Shown piece by piece: positions 1-5,428 of a stretch of DNA of 6,223 nt. Under the pieces are notes generated by a model. It worked only from the letters and a program-made list of their open reading frames with translations. It was not told the DNA's origin and did not search any database. A program made the translations under genes and the position numbers. The DNA is taken from the NCBI GenBank assembly GCA_905202605.1, contig CAJKSU010000171.1:1-6223 (forward strand), in the 5' to 3' direction. How positions within the stretch are numbered: position 1 is the stretch's first letter; the number at the start of each line of letters is the position of its first letter. This stretch comes from an uncultured Eubacteriales bacterium. Lineage in GTDB: Bacteria; Bacillota; Clostridia; Oscillospirales; Oscillospiraceae.

Positions 1-509
1 AGGGCGGGCGGGAATTCCACATGCAGCAGGAAATCCCCTGCACGGTCAGTGAAGCCGCCGGTGGCCTCCGGCTTGCAGTCGGCATAGGGAATGTAGGGCT
101 TGATGTCCAGAATCGGCGTCCCGTCCATGAGGTCAGCTCCCGCAACGGTGAGCACCGGCCCCTCTGGGGTATTCGGCTCTACCTTGAGAAGGCGAACGCA
201 GCTCAGGCCAATGGCGTTGGGACGGAAGGGGGAGCGGGTGGAAAATACGCCCATGCGGGTATTGCCCCCCAGCCGCGGCGGGCGCACGGTAGGCGACCAA
301 TCCTCCCGCACTGCGCCGGAAAACTGCCACACCAGCCAGATGTGGGAAAATTCCTCCAGTCCGCGCACGGCCTCCGGCACCCGATACTCCGGGGAAAAGA
401 CGATCTGCGCAGTCAGCTCCTCCACCAGCCCGCTCTGACGGGGAATGCCGAACTTGGTGGGGAAGTCGCTGTGGATATTGGCGATTACCTTCATTGGAAT
501 TTGTTCCAT
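1..509 (-). CDS. trmO: tRNA (N6-threonylcarbamoyladenosine-37) N6-methyltransferase TrmO, C-terminus cut by the window edge
   Basis: The 169 complete codons visible belong to the TrmO/TsaA (YaeB, UPF0066) family. These SAM-dependent methyltransferases add a methyl group to t6A at position 37 of certain tRNAs, and they act in the cytosol. Seen in the sequence: the N-terminal block SDFPTKFGIPRQSGL (residues 14-28), GLEEFSHIWLVWQFS (50-64), GVFSTRSPFRPNAIGLS (87-103), which is the family signature, and LMDGTPILDIKPYIPYAD (127-144). The reading frame is still open at base 1. The E. coli protein is about 235 residues, so a C-terminal part may be missing, although shorter family members exist. The start at 509 is set by GGAGG at 517-521, 7 nt upstream. 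A second in-frame ATG at 494 lacks such a site. The gene is divergent from the degV-family gene; the intergenic region holds a promoter for each direction. Confidence 0.93.
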   Translation of the reverse strand, partial: MEQIPMKVIANIHSDFPTKFGIPRQSGLVEELTAQIVFSPEYRVPEAVRGLEEFSHIWLVWQFSGAVREDWSPTVRPPRLGGNTRMGVFSTRSPFRPNAIGLSCVRLLKVEPNTPEGPVLTVAGADLMDGTPILDIKPYIPYADCKPEATGGFTDRAGDFLLHVEFPPA

Positions 510-539
510 GGAAATACCTCCGTGTGGCAATATGCTATT

Positions 540-548
540 ATTGTATCA
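540..548 (-). promoter_or_regulatory. Extended -10 promoter of trmO
   Basis: Reading the minus strand, TGATACAAT is an extended -10 element (TGn plus TACAAT). The -35 position (about 563-568) reads TTTTCC, a poor match to TTGACA, so recognition would rest on the TG extension. A start near 533 would give a leader of about 24 nt containing the GGAGG site of trmO. This assignment is by consensus matching only. Confidence 0.55.
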
Positions 549-554
549 CATCCC

Positions 555-574
555 AGCCGCAGGGAAAAGCGGCT
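555..574. repeat. Inverted repeat AGCCGC-N8-GCGGCT around the trmO -35 position
   Basis: Perfect 6 bp arms at 555-560 and 569-574 flank an 8 bp centre (AGGGAAAA on the plus strand). The centre coincides with the poor -35 region of trmO. Another GCGGCT lies at 620-625, inside the spacer of the degV promoter. It could be an operator for a dimeric regulator. It is unlikely to be a terminator, because it lies upstream of both genes. Short GC-rich arms can also arise by chance in this genome. Confidence 0.3.
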
Positions 575-608
575 TTGAAAAAGAAAGTAAGACAGTCGTG
601 GAATTTCG

Positions 609-637
609 TTGAAATTTCCGCGGCTGTACATTATAAT
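609..637 (+). promoter_or_regulatory. Sigma-A type promoter of the degV-family gene
   Basis: TTGAAA (609-614) and a perfect TATAAT (632-637) are separated by exactly 17 bp, the optimal spacing for the housekeeping sigma factor. The expected transcription start is near 644, giving a leader of about 80 nt before the first ATG. The leader contains a short possible hairpin (CGGA-CTTG-TCCG, 662-673), but I recognise no riboswitch class in it. Confidence 0.8.
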
Positions 638-725
638 ATGATTACGGAACAGACCGGCTTTCGGACTTGTCCGGCAGCGATCACTGTAAAAAATTCAGCA
701 TGGATTGTATGAAAAAGGAGAATGA

Positions 726-1613
726 ATGATGCGCTATGTACTGAGCTGCTGCTCCACGGCGGATCTGAGCAAGGAGCATTTTCAGGCACGGGATATTCAC
801 TATATCTGTTTCCACTACGAAATGAACGGGGTGCAGTATGCCGACGATCTCGGCGTCAGCATGCCCTTTGACCAGTTCTACAAGGCCATGGAGGAGGGCG
901 CCGATACCAAGACCTCTCAGGTCAATGTGGACGAATTTGTGGCATATTTCACCGGTTTTCTGGAGCAGGGGCTGGATATTCTCCACGTGTGCCTGTCCAC
1001 CGGCATTTCCGGCGTATATAACTCCGCCAATGCGGCAAAAGAGCTGTTGGAGGCACAGTATCCGGAGCGCAAAATTCTGGTGCTGGATTCTCTGGGGGCA
1101 TCCTCCGGCTACGGCCTGCTGATGGATAAGCTGGCGGATCTCCGTGACGCGGGGCTGAGTCTGGAGGAGCTGTATCACTGGGCGGAGACGCATCGTCTCC
1201 AGCTGCATCACTGGTTCTTCTCCACGGATCTTACGTTCTATGTAAAGGGCGGACGGATCTCCAAGGCCAGCGGCTGGTTTGGCACCAAGCTGAAAATCTG
1301 CCCGCTGCTGAATATGGATAATCTGGGGCGGCTGATTCCAAGGTATAAGATCCGCGGTAAGAAAAAGGTCATTGAGGTCATAGTGGATCAGATGGAGCAG
1401 CATGCGGAGGACGGTCTCCGCTACAGCGGAAAGTGCTATATCTCCAATTCCGCATGCTATGAGGACGCCCGCGCGGTGGCGGATCTGGTAGAAGCGCGGT
1501 TCCCGGAGCTTTGCGGCAAGGTGGAGATCAACAGCGTCGGCACCACCATTGGCAGCCATACCGGGCCGGGGACAGTGGCGCTGTTCTTCTGGGGCGACGA
1601 ACGGACGGAATAA
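726..1613 (+). CDS. DegV family fatty-acid-binding protein (FakB-like)
   Basis: This 295-residue protein has the usual length of the DegV family. Characterised members (FakB) hold a fatty acid and present it to the kinase FakA for acyl-phosphate formation in the cytosol. Seen in order: STAD at 10-13, TSQ at 63-65, LSTGISGVYNSA at 90-101, VLDSLGASSGYG at 119-130, FYVKGGRIS at 171-179, and IGSHTGPG at 275-282 with His278. The TSQ, LSTGISG and SHTGPG segments are those that line the fatty-acid carboxylate site in the family. Two ATGs are adjacent. AGGAG at 716-720 is 5 nt from the ATG at 726 and 8 nt from the ATG at 729, so the second may be the true start. A consensus promoter precedes the gene and a hairpin terminator follows it. 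No FakA-like kinase gene is in the window, so its specific ligand is unknown. Confidence 0.92.
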   Translation: MMRYVLSCCSTADLSKEHFQARDIHYICFHYEMNGVQYADDLGVSMPFDQFYKAMEEGADTKTSQVNVDEFVAYFTGFLEQGLDILHVCLSTGISGVYNSANAAKELLEAQYPERKILVLDSLGASSGYGLLMDKLADLRDAGLSLEELYHWAETHRLQLHHWFFSTDLTFYVKGGRISKASGWFGTKLKICPLLNMDNLGRLIPRYKIRGKKKVIEVIVDQMEQHAEDGLRYSGKCYISNSACYEDARAVADLVEARFPELCGKVEINSVGTTIGSHTGPGTVALFFWGDERTE

Positions 1614-1622
1614 GAAACGGAG

Positions 1623-1651
1623 AAAAGGCGTCACAAGCGTGACGCCTTTTT
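1623..1651 (+). terminator. Rho-independent terminator after the degV-family gene
   Basis: A perfect 12 bp stem (1623-1634 paired with 1639-1650) has an AAGC loop. The core is GGCGTCAC/GTGACGCC, with A4 at the 5' side and a run of five T ending at 1651. It begins 10 nt after the degV stop codon. The next gene starts only 21 nt after its end, so some read-through may feed that gene. Confidence 0.88.
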
Positions 1652-1671
1652 GATGCCGGAGGAGGATTTAG

Positions 1672-2322
1672 ATGGAGCAGCTTCGGATTCTATATCAGAA
1701 TGACGAGTTTCTGGTGTGCGAAAAGCCCCGGAATGTGCTGTCTCAGGCGGGGAAGCCGGGGCAGCGTTCCATGATCGACCTGCTGCGTGCGCAGGTGGGG
1801 GGCGAAATTTACCCGATACACCGGCTGGATCAGCAGGTGGGCGGCGTAATGGTCTATGCCCGGACGCAGGCCGCCGCGGCGTATTTCAGCCGGGAGATCC
1901 AGCAGGGGAATATGAAAAAGGAATATCTGGCGGTGCTGCATGGCGGCCCGGAGGAGGACGCCGGAGAGCTGAATGATCTGTTGCTCCACGATGCCCGGAA
2001 AAACAAGTCTTATGTGGTATCACGGATGCGGGGCGGCGTCAAAAAGGCGCGGCTTTCCTATCGGGTGCTGGGGCGGATGCCGGAGGAGACACTGGTGCAG
2101 GTTCGGCTGTTCACCGGGCGCACCCATCAGATCCGGGTGCAGTTCGCCTCCCGGCAAATGCCGCTGGCGGGGGACGGACGCTATGGCGGCGGCAGCGGGG
2201 AAATCGCCCTGTGGTCGGTGCGGCTGAGCTTTCGGTATCATGGAAAGGATCTGTGCTTTGCGGAATTGCCCGACAGCCTGGGAGGATTTACGGAATTCCC
2301 TGAGTTGACCACCATGGAATAA
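1672..2322 (+). CDS. RluA-family pseudouridine synthase, short form without S4 domain
   Basis: This 216-residue protein converts uridine to pseudouridine in rRNA or tRNA; the target site cannot be read from the sequence. Family marks: YPIHRLDQQVGG at 47-58, where Asp53 is the catalytic aspartate of the HRLD motif; KKEYLAV at 82-88, holding the conserved Tyr85; and TGRTHQIRVQF at 148-158, followed by GDGRYGG. The canonical xxTSG after HRLD is here QQVGG, a variant I associate with short clostridial members. There is no N-terminal S4 RNA-binding domain, because the catalytic domain starts almost at residue 1. The start is set by GGAGGAGG at 1658-1665, 6 nt upstream. The gene stands directly behind the degV terminator with no visible promoter. 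It ends 15 nt before a shared terminator facing the minus-strand genes. Confidence 0.9.
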   Translation: MEQLRILYQNDEFLVCEKPRNVLSQAGKPGQRSMIDLLRAQVGGEIYPIHRLDQQVGGVMVYARTQAAAAYFSREIQQGNMKKEYLAVLHGGPEEDAGELNDLLLHDARKNKSYVVSRMRGGVKKARLSYRVLGRMPEETLVQVRLFTGRTHQIRVQFASRQMPLAGDGRYGGGSGEIALWSVRLSFRYHGKDLCFAELPDSLGGFTEFPELTTME

Positions 2323-2337
2323 AAAAGAATCGCCTAA

Positions 2338-2378
2338 AAAGTCGTGAAATCCGATGAAAAACCGGGTTTCACGACTTT
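2338..2378. terminator. Bidirectional terminator between convergent transcription units
   Basis: A perfect 12 bp stem (2338-2349 with 2367-2378) is extended inward by a G-U pair and CCG/CGG (2351-2353 with 2363-2365), leaving a 9 nt loop. On the plus strand the stem ends in TTTATT. On the minus strand it ends in five T followed shortly by a run of six T. It can therefore serve the pseudouridine synthase gene and the minus-strand operon. The stop codon of the minus-strand orphan gene lies at the edge of the stem. Confidence 0.85.
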
Positions 2379-2967
2379 ATTCCGTATCGGCGGATTGGAT
2401 GCTGCGGTCAATGTGTACCTGCACAGAAGAAATCCTGTCCGGGCAGGGGATGAAGTATACGATGCCGCGAAAGGATGCGGTAGACGCGGAGCGTTCCTGC
2501 GTTTCAATATTCACCCAAGCTCGTCTCCCGCGAAAATAACAGGAACACAGCGCCGCATCAAAATCAGCTGCCCCGCCATCATATTCGCTTACGGTTACAG
2601 CCAGCACCTTGTGATTGTCCGCAAATAAATTGCAGGATTGCACATTCTGAAATAATCTGTCCCAATCAAGCTGATCATTGGAAACCGGTTCTCCGTCCAC
2701 ATAGACAAATTCACAATTCGATTTGAGCTGTCCCAGCAGCGAGATCAGATCATCTTCGTCGGAAAGAATCGTATACGGCTCAAACTGCTCCAAAGGGTCA
2801 TCCAGATCCGTTCCGATGCCGAGAAAGCCCAAATCATACGCAATAGAAGGACAGTCGGTGCTTTGCCGTTGCGCTCCGATCGGAAATATCCACAAGATAA
2901 GACCCAAACCTATCACCAACACGGCAGTGCCGACAGCGATAAGAATTTTGTTCTGAATACGAACCAT
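2377..2967 (-). CDS. Membrane-anchored or secreted orphan protein of unknown function
   Basis: I do not recognise a family for this 196-residue protein. It begins with a short positive stretch (MVRIQNK) and a hydrophobic helix at about 8-30 that fits a signal anchor. The rest is acidic and should lie outside the membrane. It contains six cysteines (39, 85, 112, 141, 143, 175), an even number that could form disulfides. GAGGG at 2974-2978 lies 6 nt before the ATG. It follows the radical SAM gene by 12 nt and is last before the operon terminator, so it is almost certainly co-transcribed. Its base composition differs from its neighbours: lines 2641-2700 and 2701-2760 count 45% and 43% GC, against 67% for 3901-3960 in the radical SAM gene. 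That suggests a different origin or weaker selection. The gene is well supported; any function is open. Confidence 0.8.
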   Translation of the reverse strand: MVRIQNKILIAVGTAVLVIGLGLILWIFPIGAQRQSTDCPSIAYDLGFLGIGTDLDDPLEQFEPYTILSDEDDLISLLGQLKSNCEFVYVDGEPVSNDQLDWDRLFQNVQSCNLFADNHKVLAVTVSEYDGGAADFDAALCSCYFRGRRAWVNIETQERSASTASFRGIVYFIPCPDRISSVQVHIDRSIQSADTE

Positions 2968-2979
2968 AGGCAGCCCTCT

Positions 2980-4083
2980 TTATGGTTTTGCCGTATCCTC
3001 CACATAGGAGAGTACCGGATACATATCATTGTACTGCTTTTGCAGAAATGCCCCGGAGCGCCTGCGGTAGAACACCTCCGCAAGGCGATCCGCAATGGGC
3101 AGAACGATCCGCTCATGGCGGCAGAGTGCCGGGGAAATCTGCCGAAAGTCCCCGGTGGATTGGAGATTCAGACAGGCGCAGTGGTGATTGCACCGGCCTT
3201 GGATCTCACAGCGGTTACAGGGGGCCGGAGTCTGCTCGTTTTGTTCATAGAGCCGTTGACGCTTTTCCTGCTGAATGCCGGAGAAAACATCGCCAATCTG
3301 ATATTCCGGATGCCCCACAAACTGCACACAGGGGAAGATCCCACCGTCCGGGGCAATGGACAGCTGCTTTTTCCCCAGTTCACAGCGCTCGGCGCAATAG
3401 CTGCTCCGGTGAATATGGGAAGAAATTTTGACCTCGAAGGGGGAGAAATAGAACTTTTCCTCCCGCAGAGTAAGCGCCTGATACCAGTCGGCAAGCTGCC
3501 GGTACTGACGCTCCAGCGTGCGGAAGTCCGCTTCCGTCCAATCCCCGCTGTAGTCTATGGTGCAGATGAGATATCGGAAGCCAAGGCGGTAAAGATAATC
3601 CACACCCTCGGCATACTGGCTGACGGTGGCGGGGGAAACGGTCATCATCACCGGGGCATAGGGGCGATACCGGAGCAGCTTTTTCGCGGTGGGTTCCAGC
3701 TGACGGAATGTGCCGCTGCCATCGGGATAGACCCGGCAGACATCCTGCGCCGTTCCATCGTGGCTCAGGGCGATGAACACCTGATACCGCTTGGAGAACG
3801 CCAGAAATTCATCGTCCAGCAGCGTGCCGTTGGTGGTGATCTTATAGTGGAATTTGCCGGGAAGGCCAAGGGACTCGGCGTACTGCACCGTGTCATAGAT
3901 CAGCTGCCGCCGAAGCAGCGGCTCCCCGCCGAAAAAGATGATGCCGTGATGACCGGGGTCATCCGCCGCCATGTTGACCGCCGCCTTGGCGGTATCCAGC
4001 GTCATCCGGTGGGTATCCTGCCGGACATAGCAGTATTTACAGCGAAGATTGCAGGCATCGGTGAGATGCAGGGTCAGGTGCAT
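2980..4083 (-). CDS. Radical SAM/SPASM domain enzyme, likely peptide or protein maturase
   Basis: This 367-residue enzyme binds one SAM-cleaving [4Fe-4S] cluster and probably two auxiliary clusters. The radical SAM domain is near the N-terminus: C11-x3-C15-x2-C18 (CNLRCKYC), GGEP at 52-55, TTNGTLL at 83-89. The SPASM domain follows: C234-x12-G247-x4-C252 within the APDGGIFPC region, then C289-x2-C292-x5-C298-x3-C302, then C321. This matches the published spacing of anaerobic sulfatase-maturating enzymes and peptide maturases. The start at 4083 is preferred over an in-frame ATG at 4110: an almost perfect Shine-Dalgarno (4086-4096) precedes it, and it overlaps the lipoprotein stop as TGATG. The protein is cytosolic by sequence. 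No sulfatase or short precursor peptide lies nearby. Its substrate is inferred, not shown, to be the coupled lipoprotein. Confidence 0.9.
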   Translation of the reverse strand: MHLTLHLTDACNLRCKYCYVRQDTHRMTLDTAKAAVNMAADDPGHHGIIFFGGEPLLRRQLIYDTVQYAESLGLPGKFHYKITTNGTLLDDEFLAFSKRYQVFIALSHDGTAQDVCRVYPDGSGTFRQLEPTAKKLLRYRPYAPVMMTVSPATVSQYAEGVDYLYRLGFRYLICTIDYSGDWTEADFRTLERQYRQLADWYQALTLREEKFYFSPFEVKISSHIHRSSYCAERCELGKKQLSIAPDGGIFPCVQFVGHPEYQIGDVFSGIQQEKRQRLYEQNEQTPAPCNRCEIQGRCNHHCACLNLQSTGDFRQISPALCRHERIVLPIADRLAEVFYRRRSGAFLQKQYNDMYPVLSYVEDTAKP

Positions 4084-4931
4084 CAGATCACCCCCTGCGC
4101 CTTGAGCCACTGGAGGAAGTCCCGCACCTGCTCCCGCAGCTCGTGCATGCTCTGCTCCCTGCTGCTTTCCACATAGGATTCCTCGTTAGAGCCGGTGAAA
4201 TCCTCATAGTTCCCGGCGGCGGGGTCATAGAATACGGCGACGTTGTCGGTGCAGTCCGCAAGGCGCCGGGCCGTACCCTTGAGGTCGTATTGCTCCGAGG
4301 AAGACCCGACATCAGTGGGAGCCTGCCAGTCCAGAATGTCCTCGGTGGAGACGAATTCCACGCCGATGCCAAGCGCCTCACTGTAGCCGTCCAGCATCAG
4401 CTCACCGGTGTAGGTTTTGTCGGACGCGCTGCCGGAAATGGCCTCCGGCAGGATACTGGTAGAGGGGAATGTACCGGAAATGGTCTTGCTGCCGGAAATG
4501 TCGATCCCCTGAGCGGCGCACTCCTCCGCAATGACCTGCATGGCCTCCTCCTCGGAGAGAAATACCGGCGGCGCAACGCTTTCGCAGCCATAGCTGCCCC
4601 GGCCTGTGCCGTGGGCAAAAATGGGGATGTCCAGCGCTTCGGCCTCCGATGGGGCAGAGCCGACAGAATCGGCGGGATCGGCAGACTTGACGGAATCAGG
4701 AGAATCGGATACAGCCGGAGAAACGGTGGGGAACAGGGACTCAGAGTCCTGACTACTTCCACAGGCGGTCAGACCCGCCGCCATCACAAGGCTCAGGGCG
4801 GTCAAAACATAGGGATTTCTGGCCCAGCGGCGGGGAATATGGGCAAGCAGCCGGGGATCGGCATTGACGGCCTCCTTGGTGGGATATTTGGGATCAGAAT
4901 AGCGGGTGACTGGGGTCAATTTTCCGTTCAT
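4083..4931 (-). CDS. Putative lipoprotein coupled to the radical SAM enzyme; possible substrate or partner
   Basis: This is a 282-residue protein of unrecognised function. About 40 hydrophilic residues precede a hydrophobic segment (41-56) ending in the lipobox LTAC, with Cys57 as the predicted lipidated residue. This N-region is far longer than in a usual lipoprotein signal. A Ser/Asp/Pro-rich linker (58-100) follows, then the block HGTGRGSYGC (107-116) and APPVFLSEEEA (120-130). Three ISG(S/T) copies occur at 145-148, 151-154 and 165-168. Later cysteines are 116, 137 and 227. AAAGGA at 4941-4946 lies 9 nt upstream of the ATG. The stop overlaps the start of the radical SAM gene by one base, which indicates translational coupling. 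The domain with GRGSYGC resembles, from memory only, exported proteins found next to radical SAM genes. The role as substrate is inference. Confidence 0.85.
   Translation of the reverse strand: MNGKLTPVTRYSDPKYPTKEAVNADPRLLAHIPRRWARNPYVLTALSLVMAAGLTACGSSQDSESLFPTVSPAVSDSPDSVKSADPADSVGSAPSEAEALDIPIFAHGTGRGSYGCESVAPPVFLSEEEAMQVIAEECAAQGIDISGSKTISGTFPSTSILPEAISGSASDKTYTGELMLDGYSEALGIGVEFVSTEDILDWQAPTDVGSSSEQYDLKGTARRLADCTDNVAVFYDPAAGNYEDFTGSNEESYVESSREQSMHELREQVRDFLQWLKAQGVI
4086..4096 (-). promoter_or_regulatory. Near-perfect Shine-Dalgarno for the radical SAM gene, inside the lipoprotein gene
   Basis: On the minus strand, AGGGGGTGATC matches the ideal anti-16S complement AGGAGGTGATC at 10 of 11 positions. 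The GGGGG core ends 7 nt before the ATG at 4083. It encodes the last residues of the lipoprotein (QGVI) and fixes the start of the radical SAM protein at MHLTLHL. Confidence 0.8.
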
Positions 4932-4956
4932 CGCGCCACATCCTTTCTATTGATAT

Positions 4957-4989
4957 CCCGATAGACGAAGCATCGGGGAAAAGGTTCCC
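4957..4989 (-). promoter_or_regulatory. Two overlapping small hairpins between the VanZ-like and lipoprotein genes
   Basis: CCCGAT (4957-4962) can pair with ATCGGG (4972-4977) around a 9 nt loop. GGGAA (4976-4980) can pair with TTCCC (4985-4989) around a 4 nt loop. The two share bases 4976-4977, so they exclude each other. Neither has a T-run on the minus strand, so this is not a normal terminator. I see no clear -35/-10 pair in this 62 nt gap. It may be an RNA processing or partial attenuation site, or chance. Confidence 0.25.
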
Positions 4990-4993
4990 TCTA

Positions 4994-5428
4994 TCAGCAG
5001 GATTTTTTATGTCCGCACCATACCTTCCGGAGCAGCAGGAACAGCCCGTAGCCGATTGCCGTCCCGGTGGTGTTGAGGATCAGATCCTCCACCTCGCTGA
5101 CCCCGGTGCCGAAGATGTACTGGCTGACCTCGATGTACAGGGACAGAAGAAAGCCCCACAGGATTGTGGAGCGCTGGACTTTTGTAAGGAGGGGCAGGAG
5201 AATGCCCAGCGGCACAAACCAGATGAGATTCCCCACAAACAGGTAGAGGAACACCCGGACGCTGTTGTGGAAAATCTGGATCAGCCCCACAAAGGGGATC
5301 AGCTCGATCTGACCGTGGGAGCAGAGGGAGTAGCTTCCGAAGCTGGAACGGAACACGGTGATTTTAAGCAGCACACCCAGATAGAGAAGAAAAACGACCC
5401 ACAGGATGCCCTTTGTACTGCGCTTCAT
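4994..5428 (-). CDS. VanZ family integral membrane protein
   Basis: This is a 144-residue, four-helix membrane protein. Hydrophobic segments lie at about 6-25, 56-82, 86-104 and 119-135. Family marks are ELIPF (42-46), the GNLIWFVPLG helix (66-75), IEVSQYIFGTG (99-109) and SEVEDLILNTTGTAIGYG (111-128), which corresponds to the conserved D-DLILNT-G--IGY region of VanZ-like proteins. VanZ itself gives low-level teicoplanin resistance, but most family members are unlinked to van genes and of unknown role; no van genes are seen here. The start at 5428 is set by GGAGGA at 5435-5440, 6 nt upstream. Its ATG overlaps the nth stop as ATGA, implying coupled translation with nth. A longer in-frame extension upstream lies opposite no signal and would read through nth sequence in another frame, so it was not used. 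Confidence 0.9.
   Translation of the reverse strand: MKRSTKGILWVVFLLYLGVLLKITVFRSSFGSYSLCSHGQIELIPFVGLIQIFHNSVRVFLYLFVGNLIWFVPLGILLPLLTKVQRSTILWGFLLSLYIEVSQYIFGTGVSEVEDLILNTTGTAIGYGLFLLLRKVWCGHKKSC

Noticed and set aside
21..578. A 185-codon plus-strand frame over trmO
   Set aside because: The minus strand encodes unmistakable TrmO motifs through the whole stretch; the plus-strand translation is unstructured.
681..1634. A 317-codon open frame on the minus strand opposite the degV-family gene
   Set aside because: The plus-strand frame has a consensus promoter, a ribosome binding site, DegV motifs and a terminator. The minus-strand frame would start inside the terminator hairpin and has none of these.
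2980..4083. Interpretation of the radical SAM enzyme as an anaerobic sulfatase-maturating enzyme
   Set aside because: The cysteine spacing is similar, but no sulfatase gene is nearby and the partner lipoprotein lacks the CxPxR or CxAxR sulfatase motif. The specific activity is left open.
2863..4176. A 437-codon open frame on the plus strand
   Set aside because: It lies wholly opposite the radical SAM gene and parts of both neighbours. Its translation has no recognisable motif, while the minus strand shows complete family signatures, ribosome binding sites and gene overlaps. Long antisense frames are common in GC-rich genes.
4812..4931. Twin-arginine export signal in the lipoprotein N-region (RRWARNP)
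   Set aside because: The pair of arginines is not followed by the usual x-F-L-K pattern, and the hydrophobic stretch ends in a standard lipobox, which fits ordinary Sec lipoprotein export better.
4143..4964. A 273-codon open frame on the plus strand opposite the lipoprotein gene
   Set aside because: It has no ribosome binding site or domain, and it is a Gly/Arg-rich translation typical of an antisense shadow. The minus-strand frame has a lipobox and a coupled neighbour.
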